This document shows positions 1-7,216 of a stretch of DNA of 14,996 nt, piece after piece. Position numbers and translations under genes: made by a program. Position 1 is the stretch's first letter; each line of letters opens with the position of its first letter. The notes below the pieces were generated by a model, which ran no database searches, was not told the DNA's origin, and worked only from the letters and a program-made list of their open reading frames with translations. This stretch comes from Ruminococcus sp. (GTDB lineage: Bacteria; Bacillota; Clostridia; Oscillospirales; Ruminococcaceae): contig JAGAQS010000071.1 of the NCBI GenBank assembly GCA_017622635.1, forward strand, positions 1 through 14,996, given 5' to 3'.

Positions 1-666
1 CACTTTTGGTGTTATTTTAAGAAGTGCTTCATATGCGTTCTGTTCGTTTTTCAGACAGCACATAAGCCGTCCGCACGTTCCTGAAATTTTTGTCGGATTG
101 AGTGAAAGTCCCTGTTCCTTTGCCATTTTTATTGACACGGGCTGGAAGTCGCCCATATAGCTTTTACAGCAGAACTCACGTCCGCATATGCCCAGACCGC
201 CGAGTATTTTCGCCTCATCACGTACACCAATCTGACGCAGTTCTATACGTGTCCTGAAAACAGCCGCAAGGTCTTTTACAAGTTCACGGAAGTCAACACG
301 GTTTTCGGCGGTGAAATAAAATAACAGCTTGTTGTTGTCAAAAGTACATTCAACGTCCACAAGGTTCATTTTAAGTTTCCTTGACTTTATTTTTTCCTCA
401 CATATCCTGAAAGCGTCTTTTTCTTTCAGTTTGTTTTTTGCAACAATTCTCATATCGTTTTCGTTGGCTTTTCTTATAACGGGTCTGAGGGGTGACGAAA
501 TTTCGTCGTCCTCAATTTTTCTGTTTGCTATTGCCACTTCTCCGCACTCTGTTCCGTTTACCGTTTCCACGATAACCCTGTCACCGATTTCTGCGTTTAT
601 GCCTTCGGGTGAGAAGTAATATATTTTTCCGACTTTTTTAAAGCGTATTCCTATTATTTCCTTCAT
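1..666 (-). CDS. ricT: RicT/YaaT (PSP1-domain protein), 3' end beyond window
   Basis: The first 222 residues are present and the C-terminus lies outside the window. The protein belongs to the PSP1 family (YaaT/RicT of Bacillus). There it forms an Fe-S-binding complex with RicA and RicF that assists RNase Y-dependent mRNA maturation and affects sporulation and competence. Visible support is the N-terminal half (start MKEIIGIRF) followed by the cysteine-rich core: CGREFCC at residues 161-167 and SGTCGRLMCC at 195-204, which supply the probable cluster ligands C161, C166, C167, C198, C203 and C204. Start ATG at 664-666 has GGAG about 8 bases upstream. It follows holB by 17 bp, the same holB-yaaT adjacency as in B. 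subtilis, so it is the distal gene of the minus-strand operon. The function is transferred from the family; the identity is secure. Confidence 0.93.
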   Translation of the reverse strand, partial: MKEIIGIRFKKVGKIYYFSPEGINAEIGDRVIVETVNGTECGEVAIANRKIEDDEISSPLRPVIRKANENDMRIVAKNKLKEKDAFRICEEKIKSRKLKMNLVDVECTFDNNKLLFYFTAENRVDFRELVKDLAAVFRTRIELRQIGVRDEAKILGGLGICGREFCCKSYMGDFQPVSIKMAKEQGLSLNPTKISGTCGRLMCCLKNEQNAYEALLKITPKV

Positions 667-683
667 ATCAATTCTCCAGTCTT

Positions 684-1667
684 TTATATTATTGTTTCTG
701 TTATTTCGGCACATAGGGCAGACAGTGCAAGCGGTATGTTTACATTACATTCCACCGTATTCCATGCCCTTTCAATACTTCTGTGTATTTTTTCTGCCAT
801 ACGTGAAGTAAGCATATACGACAGTTTAACCGCTCCATCACGGAAACAGCCGATATTTTCCGCATCGGTATTCTGAATAAGTACCGCCGAATCCCTTATA
901 ATTTTGTCAAGCATGGAAAGAACCGTTTTAACGTCGTTTCTTTCTTTGCCGAGAGAGAAAAGGGCAGTATTCAATGAATATTCGTCTTTTTTAATTATAC
1001 TGTCAGTCAGCAGTTTTGTCAACTCCACCTGTTTACGCAGATTTTCGTTGTTTATATATTCCGTACACATTCCGATATTACCGTGAAAACAGCTGACGGC
1101 GTTTTTTATGTCCGACTCCCTGAAACCGCTTTCGGCAAGTTCAAGCGAAGTCTCCTCCTCCGTACACGGAGATACACCGAAACATACACATCTTGAAATT
1201 ATGGTAGGAAGAAAATCGTTTCTTGATTCTGAGGTGAATATAAAATAAGCATAGTCGGGCGGTTCTTCAATTATTTTAAGAAGTGTATTCTGTGTGCGTA
1301 CGTCCATGTTGTGACAGTCACGGAAAATATATATTTTACGTCCGCTGTCGTTGTTCGGCATTATAAAGGCATCACTGCATATTTTTCTTGCCGTATCAAC
1401 GGAATAACCGCCGAGTTTTCCCGAAGAAGCCACATAATTTACATCTGGGTGGAAGTCCCTTTCAACGTTTCTGCATGAACTGCATACACCGCACGGCATA
1501 TCATTTACGGGATTTTTACAGAGTAACAGGCTTGTGTAGAATTTTGCCATAAGCTTTCTGCCTGTCCCCTTTTCACCGTAAAAAAGAACAGTATGGGCAG
1601 TGCGTCCGCTTTTCACCATATTGCACAGAGTGGAAATAAGAAGATTGTTTCCGTAGATTTTTTTCAT
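684..1667 (-). CDS. holB: DNA polymerase III clamp-loader subunit delta-prime
   Basis: The 327-aa protein is the delta-prime subunit of the clamp loader, which opens the DnaN sliding clamp and places it on primed DNA. Visible features are a P-loop-like GEKGTGRK at residues 31-38, a zinc module with C50, C59, C62 and C65, the clamp-loader segment NTLLKIIEEPP at 127-137, and the SRC motif at 158-160 that contacts the neighbouring subunit in clamp loaders. An upstream in-frame GTG (1709) would add 14 residues, but it lies inside a stem-loop and lacks a ribosome site. ATG 1667, giving MKKIYGNN, is preferred and has a modest AGG about 8 bases upstream. It sits 63 bp after the decarboxylase gene and 17 bp before ricT. 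In B. subtilis tmk-yaaQ-yaaR stand between the yaaO-like gene and holB; here they are absent. Confidence 0.93.
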   Translation of the reverse strand: MKKIYGNNLLISTLCNMVKSGRTAHTVLFYGEKGTGRKLMAKFYTSLLLCKNPVNDMPCGVCSSCRNVERDFHPDVNYVASSGKLGGYSVDTARKICSDAFIMPNNDSGRKIYIFRDCHNMDVRTQNTLLKIIEEPPDYAYFIFTSESRNDFLPTIISRCVCFGVSPCTEEETSLELAESGFRESDIKNAVSCFHGNIGMCTEYINNENLRKQVELTKLLTDSIIKKDEYSLNTALFSLGKERNDVKTVLSMLDKIIRDSAVLIQNTDAENIGCFRDGAVKLSYMLTSRMAEKIHRSIERAWNTVECNVNIPLALSALCAEITETII

Positions 1668-1692
1668 AGCATTACCTGCCGTCAAATAAATT

Positions 1693-1716
1693 TCAGGGCA
1701 TGATAACACGCCCTGA
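1693..1716 (-). other. Intergenic stem-loop before holB
   Basis: TCAGGGC and GCCCTGA form a perfect 7-bp, mostly GC stem with a 10-nt loop in the 63-bp gap between the decarboxylase stop and the holB start. In the minus-strand transcript it is followed by AAAUUUAUUU rather than a clean U run. It could be a leaky terminator, an attenuator or an RNA-processing or stability element that lowers holB-ricT expression relative to the genes upstream. The structure is seen; the role is inferred. Confidence 0.5.
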
Positions 1717-1730
1717 GTTGTACCATAATT

Positions 1731-3059
1731 CTATTTTACCACAATTATCTCTGAAATGCCATACTTTCTGAAAATATTTATTGATTTTCTGTCAATCCGT
1801 TCACCGCTTGCAACTATCGGAACGGCAGGCGGACAAAGTACTTTTACAGACGCACAGATTCTGTTTTCCGCCTTTTCAACGGGTATTGTCTCACATTCAG
1901 AAAAAACCGCCTCACGTATACTCATGACACGTTCGGGAAGTTGCATTGAAAAATCGTCTTTTGAAATCGGGCGTTTTTCCGCCTGTTTCAGTGAACTTGA
2001 AAGTGATACGGAAAGTCTTTCATAGTCATGTTTTGTATATACGGGTGACATAAGCAGTATTACAAGTGAACTGTCGGAATATTCACACTCAACACCGTTT
2101 TTTCTGAGAAGTCCTGCCAGTTCGTTTCCGTCAAAACCGCTTTCGTCTGCCTTTATGGTAATGTGAAAGGGTTCTGTTTCCGCAAATACAATCCTGTCCG
2201 AAAATTTTTGTCGGAAATTTTCAATCCATACAATATTTTTTTGAATATCGTCATATATTTTTTCTGATATATATCTGTTGCACAGGTCAAGTGACATCAT
2301 GATTAAATATGACGGGCTTGTTGAGGCAAACATACTCATATTCTGTTTGAGCAGGGGGACGTATTCGGGTACTGATGTGTGGAGCATTGCCGAACCCGTA
2401 AGGGCAGGAAACATTTTGTGTGCGGAATCACAGCACAGGTCTGCACCGAGTGTCATGGGGTGAATGTCGGGATTGAGAAATTTAAGGTGTACACCGTGTG
2501 CATTGTCCGTTAAAAGACGTGCGTTGTACCTGTGGCATATATCGGCAAGTAAATATATATCGGCGGTTTTTCCCGTGTAGTCGGGGGAAGTGACATAGAC
2601 TGCCGACGGTTCGGAACAGTTTTTCAGTGTGTTTTCAATGTCTTTTGGGTTTATGTTTCCCGAAAGTATACCGCCCGAATATTCGGGAAGAATCCACTCA
2701 ACATCAAGGTCAAGCAGTGCGACGGCGTTCAGAAAAGCACGGTGAACGTTTCTCACGGCAAATATTTTTCTTTTTTCCGTTTTCATAATCGCAAGCATTG
2801 TCTGTATACAGAGGGTCGAACCGCCTGCGGAAAATACCGTTCCTGCCGTTCCGTAAAGTTCTGACATATTTTTTTCACTCTGTGCAATTATTCCGTCCGC
2901 TTCAAAGAGACTGTCCGCACCGTGAATTTCGGTTATGTCCATTGAATAAAGTGACGAAAGTTCGGGGGAAAGCGTATAGCCCTTATGTCCGGGCATATGA
3001 CAGCGGAGAGTTCCCGACACGGAATATTTTTTAAGAAAATCGTAAACAGGTGTATTCAT
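1731..3059 (-). CDS. Orn/Lys/Arg decarboxylase family protein (YaaO-like)
   Basis: The 442-aa PLP enzyme belongs to the group that includes B. subtilis YaaO and SpeA. The N-terminus carries the family signature CHMPGHKG (residues 20-27). The cofactor site shows TDNAHG at 184-189 (D185 to contact the pyridine nitrogen) and SAHKMFPALTG at 212-222, with K215 the expected Schiff-base lysine. The C-terminal module has PPAVPIVASGERID at 410-423. The expected reaction is decarboxylation of arginine, lysine or ornithine to a polyamine precursor; the substrate cannot be told from sequence. ATG 3059 is chosen because AAGGAG lies 7 bases before it; an upstream frame extension to 3095 overlaps uvrC and has no such site. 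The TAA stop of uvrC is part of this ribosome site, so translation is probably coupled. A yaaO-like gene near holB and yaaT is also the Bacillus arrangement. Confidence 0.88.
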   Translation of the reverse strand: MNTPVYDFLKKYSVSGTLRCHMPGHKGYTLSPELSSLYSMDITEIHGADSLFEADGIIAQSEKNMSELYGTAGTVFSAGGSTLCIQTMLAIMKTEKRKIFAVRNVHRAFLNAVALLDLDVEWILPEYSGGILSGNINPKDIENTLKNCSEPSAVYVTSPDYTGKTADIYLLADICHRYNARLLTDNAHGVHLKFLNPDIHPMTLGADLCCDSAHKMFPALTGSAMLHTSVPEYVPLLKQNMSMFASTSPSYLIMMSLDLCNRYISEKIYDDIQKNIVWIENFRQKFSDRIVFAETEPFHITIKADESGFDGNELAGLLRKNGVECEYSDSSLVILLMSPVYTKHDYERLSVSLSSSLKQAEKRPISKDDFSMQLPERVMSIREAVFSECETIPVEKAENRICASVKVLCPPAVPIVASGERIDRKSINIFRKYGISEIIVVK

Positions 3060-3070
3060 TGCCAATCTCC

Positions 3071-4900
3071 TTACATATTTTTTATTACTTCCCACAGTTC
3101 ACGGGCAGTGTTTATATTTATTCCTGCCGTTTCTGCAAGTTCTTCGGGAGACGCATTTTTAAGACTGTCTTTTGTCTTGTATTTCAGTAAAATTTTCTGT
3201 GATTTTTTTTCACCTATTCCGTGAACGGTCATAATTTCCGAAAGATATGTTTTCTTTTTGTGTTTTGAGTGCATATAGCTGACCGAAAACCTGTGTACTT
3301 CGTCCTGTATGTTTGTTATCAGCATGAAAGCAGGGTGCAGATGATTAATCTGAATTTCGTTTCCGCCCGACGCAATGGCACGTGTACGGTGCTTGTCGTT
3401 TTTGACCATTCCGAAAACCTTTATATCGAGTCCGAGTCCGTTTACAAGTGAAGTAATTGTATTTACGTGACCCTTTCCGCCGTCAAGTAAAATCAGGTCA
3501 GGTGTCCTGTTGAAATATTCGTCACCGTCCTGATTTATGATATATTTCAGACGGCGTGTAAGTACTTCGTACATACTTTCATAGTCGTTCTGATACTGTA
3601 TCTCTTTTACAGTAAAACGTTTGTAAGCCTTTTTCAGCGGTCTGCCGTTTTCAAAGACAACCATTCCCGCAACTATTGATTCGGAAGAAAGATTTGAAAT
3701 GTCGTATGCTTCAATGTACTGCGGAGGCTTGTCCAGTCCGAGAGCCTTTCCGAGCTGTTCAAGTGCGATTATTTCCTTGCCTGTACGGTTGTTTTTTATA
3801 GCCGCATATTCCGCACTGTTGTTTGTTGCAAGCTTTAAAAGTTCGTACTTTCTGCCTTTCTGCGGAACAACTATATTTACTTCCCTGCCTGCCTTATCCA
3901 TAATCATTCTCAATATAATATATTCATCAGTCGGCATATGGTCTGTTATTATTACTTTCGGAATATCGTTTCTTTTGTAATAAAACTGTTCCATAAACAC
4001 ACTTAAAATATCGTTTTCTTCGTTTTCCGTCTTTTCCATTTCAAACACAATCTTGTCTGAAAGACGGTTTTCACGGTATACAAGTACGGAAATATATGCA
4101 ATATTATCAGTAATAACCGTGCCTATAACGTCAGCCGACTTTATACCGTTTTCCATTATATTCTGTTTTTCCGACGCTTTACGCAAGGCGTTTATACGGT
4201 CACGCAGTATGGACGCTTTTTCAAATTCGAGATTTTCGGCGGCTTCGTTCATTTCGGTTTCCATTCGTTTCAATGATTTCTCACTGCCGTTTTTTATGAA
4301 ACTTTCAGCCTGTTTTATTATTTCCGCATATTCTTCAACGCTTATTTTTCCCCTGCATACACCCATGCAGTTTTTTATGTGATAGTTCAGACAGGGACGG
4401 CTTTTCCCGAAATCCTGCGGAAAACGTCTGTTACAGGTCGGGAGCATAAAAACACGGTTTACTTCTTTTACTGTTTCTTTTGCGACAGTTCCGCTTGTGT
4501 AGGGTTTTGAATACCTGCCTGACTGCAAAGTATTTTTTTCGGCGGTAATACGTGGGTATTCGTCATCTGAAATTCTTATATAATGATAACCTTTGTCATC
4601 TTTCAGCAGAATGTTGTATTTCGGTTTATGCTGTTTTATAAGACTGCATTCAAGTAATAATGCTTCATATTCACTGGTTGTCACAATAAAGTCATAATCA
4701 TATACATTGGATACCATAGCGGAAACTTTCGGCGTATGGTTGGGATTTTCCCTGAAATAACTGCTTACACGCCTGTGCAGGTTTTTTGCTTTTCCGATAT
4801 ATATTATATTTCCGTCTTTGTCTTTCATTATATAAACTCCTGCTGATATGGTAAGTTTTGAAGTTTTTTCACGCAGATATGAAATTCTCGGATTCATCAT
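3071..4900 (-). CDS. uvrC: UvrABC excinuclease subunit C
   Basis: The 609-aa protein is full length for UvrC, which makes the 3' and 5' incisions around DNA lesions presented by UvrA and UvrB. Domains in order: GIY-YIG nuclease (about 15-95, with GVYIM at 21-25 and YIGKAKNLHRRV at 34-45); four cysteines C156, C170, C178 and C182 with spacing like the Fe-S-binding cysteines reported in E. coli UvrC; the UVR coiled motif that binds UvrB (about 208-242); the RNase H-like second nuclease (D400 in YDISN, D473 in LLDGGKGH, D533 in IQDEVHRF, H545 nearby); and a helix-hairpin-helix tail (about 555-609). Start ATG 4900 has GAGG 8 bases upstream; a second ATG follows directly. It lies 29 bp after the HTH gene and 11 bp before the decarboxylase, inside the LexA-controlled operon. 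Confidence 0.97.
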   Translation of the reverse strand: MMNPRISYLREKTSKLTISAGVYIMKDKDGNIIYIGKAKNLHRRVSSYFRENPNHTPKVSAMVSNVYDYDFIVTTSEYEALLLECSLIKQHKPKYNILLKDDKGYHYIRISDDEYPRITAEKNTLQSGRYSKPYTSGTVAKETVKEVNRVFMLPTCNRRFPQDFGKSRPCLNYHIKNCMGVCRGKISVEEYAEIIKQAESFIKNGSEKSLKRMETEMNEAAENLEFEKASILRDRINALRKASEKQNIMENGIKSADVIGTVITDNIAYISVLVYRENRLSDKIVFEMEKTENEENDILSVFMEQFYYKRNDIPKVIITDHMPTDEYIILRMIMDKAGREVNIVVPQKGRKYELLKLATNNSAEYAAIKNNRTGKEIIALEQLGKALGLDKPPQYIEAYDISNLSSESIVAGMVVFENGRPLKKAYKRFTVKEIQYQNDYESMYEVLTRRLKYIINQDGDEYFNRTPDLILLDGGKGHVNTITSLVNGLGLDIKVFGMVKNDKHRTRAIASGGNEIQINHLHPAFMLITNIQDEVHRFSVSYMHSKHKKKTYLSEIMTVHGIGEKKSQKILLKYKTKDSLKNASPEELAETAGININTARELWEVIKNM

Positions 4901-4929
4901 ATTTAATACCTCTTTTCAGATTTTTTAAT

Positions 4930-5229
4930 TTATGGAAAGTAGTACTGCATAATACTGTACATTTTTACTCTTGCACGTGCCATGACGGCAGAAACAGCCT
5001 GCGGAGTGATTCCGAGCTGTCGGGCGATAACAACAATGTCAAGCTTTTTAAAATAGTATAACACAATAATTTCTTTTTGTCTCGGTGTAAGTTCATTATT
5101 AATAACTTTTAACAGTAATTTCTTTAATTTTCTCACTGAATCTTCTTCATTGTTACTTTCAAGGACTGCACGTATATTTTTATCTGCTTTTCCTGAAAAT
5201 GTATCTGAATAACTTTCACGCCTCGGCAC
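4930..5229 (-). CDS. Sigma-70 region 4-like HTH protein
   Basis: This is a small basic protein (99 aa) whose C-terminal half resembles sigma-70 region 4, the part of sigma factors that binds the -35 element. LTPRQKEIIVLYYF at about 47-60 is followed by a helix-turn-helix at about 63-90 (IARQLGITPQAVSAVMARAR). There is no region 2, so it is not a complete sigma factor. It may be a transcription regulator, a phage-type late activator relative, or a protein that docks on RNA polymerase. Start choice: the frame opens at TTG 5238, but the GGAGG lies directly against that TTG; GTG 5229 is 9 bases from it and is preferred. It overlaps the preceding coiled-coil gene by 14 nt, suggesting coupled translation, and precedes uvrC by 29 bp under the same LexA-type promoter. 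The gene is not recognised by name. Confidence 0.75.
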   Translation of the reverse strand: MPRRESYSDTFSGKADKNIRAVLESNNEEDSVRKLKKLLLKVINNELTPRQKEIIVLYYFKKLDIVVIARQLGITPQAVSAVMARARVKMYSIMQYYFP

Positions 5230-5449
5230 GCTGTTCAACCCTCCTCATATAATTTATCAGGTGGGAAATAATTTCCTGCATCTGAGCGTGTTCGGCATAC
5301 AGAAGCCTTATACGCTGGTCAAGTTTAATTTCTTCAATCATAAATCTGTCGTTTGATTTGATAAGCCTGTTACGCTGTTCGGTAAGGAATTTTATACGTT
5401 TCTTTACAAGCAGACAGCTTTTTTCATATTCATTGATAAGTTTATACAT
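5216..5449 (-). CDS. Small charged helical/coiled-coil protein, first gene of SOS-type operon
   Basis: The 77-aa protein is rich in Lys, Arg, Glu and Leu with no Gly or Pro, and probably forms almost continuous alpha helix, likely a coiled coil (about residues 3-72). It has no signal peptide, membrane segment or known motif that I recognise. The start is well supported: GGAGG lies 7 bases before ATG 5449. It is the promoter-proximal gene, about 60 bases after the predicted transcription start, and its 3' end overlaps the HTH gene by 14 nt. The tight overlap suggests the two proteins are made in fixed ratio and may act together, for example as a helical partner of the region 4-like protein. 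That is inference; no function is known to me. Confidence 0.72.
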   Translation of the reverse strand: MYKLINEYEKSCLLVKKRIKFLTEQRNRLIKSNDRFMIEEIKLDQRIRLLYAEHAQMQEIISHLINYMRRVEQRAEA

Positions 5450-5485
5450 AATATACCTCCGTTTAAATGGGAAAAATGTTTAAAA

Positions 5486-5497
5486 GAACATATATTC
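5486..5497. promoter_or_regulatory. Second, imperfect LexA-like site
   Basis: GAAC-ATAT-ATTC matches the Gram-positive SOS box GAAC-N4-GTTC except for one base in the second half. It lies 37 bp from the perfect box, about 13-24 bases after the predicted start of the minus-strand transcript, where a bound repressor could block elongation or strengthen repression. The sequence is AT-rich, so chance is a real alternative. Confidence 0.35.
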
Positions 5498-5516
5498 TTT
5501 TTTACCTATAATTACT

Positions 5517-5545
5517 ATTATAGAACAAATGTTCTACATTGTCAA
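5517..5545 (-). promoter_or_regulatory. Consensus promoter of the uvrC operon
   Basis: On the minus strand TTGACA (5545-5540), a 17-bp spacer and TATAAT (5522-5517) form a perfect sigma-A/sigma-70 promoter. Transcription should begin near 5510 and read the 77-aa gene first. A perfect promoter usually needs a repressor to keep it quiet, and the spacer contains the LexA box. Confidence 0.9.
5521..5536. promoter_or_regulatory. LexA (SOS) operator inside promoter spacer
   Basis: TAGAACAAATGTTCTA is a palindrome with 7-bp arms around AA. Its core GAAC-AAAT-GTTC matches the Gram-positive LexA/DinR box (GAAC-N4-GTTC; Bacillus consensus CGAACRNRYGTTYG) apart from the outermost bases. It fills the spacer and touches the -10 of the minus-strand promoter, so bound LexA would exclude RNA polymerase. 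This makes uvrC and its neighbours probable SOS genes. The site is seen; binding is inferred from the family consensus. Confidence 0.85.
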
Positions 5546-5616
5546 GCTTTATTTAAAATATTTTTTATTTAATATATAACGAAATTTTTTTATATAATAA
5601 AATATGAATTTTAATA

Positions 5617-5645
5617 GTGACATCTTGAAAATTTTGTGATATAAT
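5617..5645 (+). promoter_or_regulatory. Promoter of nadB
   Basis: GTGACA (5617-5622), a 17-bp spacer and TATAAT (5640-5645) preceded by TG (5637-5638) make an extended -10 promoter; transcription should start near 5652. The inverted repeat TTGTA-N10-TACAA (5650-5669) covers the predicted start and could be an operator for a NAD-responsive repressor, which cannot be named from sequence. The promoter is divergent from, and about 72 bp away from, the LexA-controlled one. Confidence 0.7.
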
Positions 5646-5685
5646 AAGCTTGTACACTATATTTTACAAAAGGACGTGCTGAAAC

Positions 5686-7140
5686 ATGAATTTCAATTAT
5701 GATGTTATTATTGCAGGCTGCGGTGCAGCGGGTCTTTATGCTGCTATAAATTTACCGTCGTCGCTTCGTATCCTCATTGTATGCAAGCGTGAACTCAGTC
5801 TCTGTAATTCTTCTCTCGCTCAGGGCGGTATTGCCGGAGTTTACAACTCTCCGACGGATAATATCCAGTATCACCAGAACGACACCCTTATTGCAGGCGG
5901 ATTCAAGAACAATGTTGACGCTGTTCATACTCTCGTAAGTGAAGCTGCTCAGGATTTGGAACATATAATAAAACTCGGTGTGGATTTCGATAAAAACCCC
6001 GACGGAACTTATCACCGTACCCTCGAAGGCGGTCACAGCCATCACCGTATTTTCCACCATGCCGACGCTACAGGCAGGGAAATTACCGAAACTCTCCTCG
6101 AAAACGTTCAGAAACTTGAAAATGTCACAATAATGGAAAATACCATTATCTGCGGTACTAAAAAGACTTCTACGGGATATTCCGCTTTTCTTAAAAACGG
6201 TGATACTTATCAGACTTATAACTGTCATTTCATGATTTTTGCAACGGGCGGTATAGGTCGTGTATATGAATTTACGACAAACTCCGCTATTGCAACGGGT
6301 GACGGTATAACGTTCGCCTATGAAATGGGTGCTAAAATCAAAAATTTAAGTTATGTGCAGTTTCACCCCACTGCTTTCAATAACAGGGCAACACGTGAGT
6401 GTTTCCTTATTTCCGAAGCCGTAAGAGGTGAGGGGGCATATCTGCTTAACTGTAAAAAAGAGCGTTTCATGCAGAATTATGACGAACGTCTTGAACTTGC
6501 ACCGAGAGATGTTGTTTCCCATGCAATAATACTTGAATCAAGAAAACAGAACTCTACCGAATTTTTCCTTGATATAAGCTATAAGGACAGCGAATTTCTG
6601 AAAAAGCGTTTTCCGATGATTTATAAAAATCTTCTCAAACAGGGATTTGACCTCACAAAAGAACCCGTTCCGATTTTCCCGTGTCAGCATTACCTTATGG
6701 GCGGTATCGACGTTGACAACAATTCAGAAACAAGCCTCCGAAATCTTTTTGCCTGCGGTGAATGTTCACATACGGGTGTACACGGAAGCAACCGTCTTGC
6801 AAGTAATTCACTTCTTGAGGCACTTGTATTTTCACGTCATGCGGCAAGATGTATTGCATCAAGACTTGACAGCGTTCCCGAAGATTTTGAAACGGCTGAA
6901 TTTGACGCACATCTTGACGGCGAACATATGCCTAAAGGTTTCCGTACAGAAACACGCCGTATCATGCAGAAAAGTCATTTTGTCATTCCTGACAGGAAAG
7001 AGGCGGCAGAGGGCTTTAAGCGTATAAAGGAAATGCGTGACAATCTTATTGAATCGGGATATGTTGTTGATACGGACTATGTGCTTGCCAAGTCAATAGT
7101 TACGGTTGCGTATATAATCCTCGGTGAAGTAATGCAGTAA
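5686..7140 (+). CDS. nadB: L-aspartate oxidase
   Basis: The 484-aa cytoplasmic flavoprotein oxidises L-aspartate to iminoaspartate, the first step of de novo NAD synthesis; NadA then condenses it with dihydroxyacetone phosphate to give quinolinate. The Rossmann FAD motif is at residues 11-16 (GCGAAG), with SSLAQGGIAG at 42-51. Active-site residues expected for NadB are present: E114 in the LEGGHSHH segment, H227 in QFHPT, R274 in APRDVVSHA, H335 in CQHY and R370 in GSNRLASNSL. These sites, together with the length, separate it from the longer fumarate reductase/succinate dehydrogenase flavoproteins. It is somewhat shorter than E. coli NadB (about 540), mainly at the C-terminus. ATG 5686 has AAGGA 11 bases upstream. 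It is the first gene of a plus-strand run that also holds nadC, with two unrelated genes in between. Confidence 0.96.
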   Translation: MNFNYDVIIAGCGAAGLYAAINLPSSLRILIVCKRELSLCNSSLAQGGIAGVYNSPTDNIQYHQNDTLIAGGFKNNVDAVHTLVSEAAQDLEHIIKLGVDFDKNPDGTYHRTLEGGHSHHRIFHHADATGREITETLLENVQKLENVTIMENTIICGTKKTSTGYSAFLKNGDTYQTYNCHFMIFATGGIGRVYEFTTNSAIATGDGITFAYEMGAKIKNLSYVQFHPTAFNNRATRECFLISEAVRGEGAYLLNCKKERFMQNYDERLELAPRDVVSHAIILESRKQNSTEFFLDISYKDSEFLKKRFPMIYKNLLKQGFDLTKEPVPIFPCQHYLMGGIDVDNNSETSLRNLFACGECSHTGVHGSNRLASNSLLEALVFSRHAARCIASRLDSVPEDFETAEFDAHLDGEHMPKGFRTETRRIMQKSHFVIPDRKEAAEGFKRIKEMRDNLIESGYVVDTDYVLAKSIVTVAYIILGEVMQ

Positions 7141-7216
7141 AAAAATTACGGAATACCTGTCTTTTTCTGTCACCCTTATACGAATATATTAATAAATATA
7201 TATATGAGGTGATATT

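Noticed and set aside
329..619. 96-codon plus-strand open frame with hydrophobic character
   Set aside because: It is antisense to ricT, whose conserved cysteine motifs and start site leave no doubt about the coding strand.
1668..1709. Earlier GTG start for holB
   Set aside because: It has no ribosome site, lies inside a stem-loop, and adds residues not seen in the family; ATG 1667 begins the conserved part.
3060..3095. Earlier start for the decarboxylase, overlapping uvrC
   Set aside because: AAGGAG is correctly placed only for ATG 3059, and the N-terminal family sequence begins there.
5625..5645. TTGAAA as the -35 of nadB
   Set aside because: It is only 9 bp from TATAAT; GTGACA at 5617 has the proper 17-bp spacing.
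5752..6228. 158-codon open frame antisense to nadB
   Set aside because: It lies wholly within the well-supported nadB gene and has no start signals or recognisable domain.
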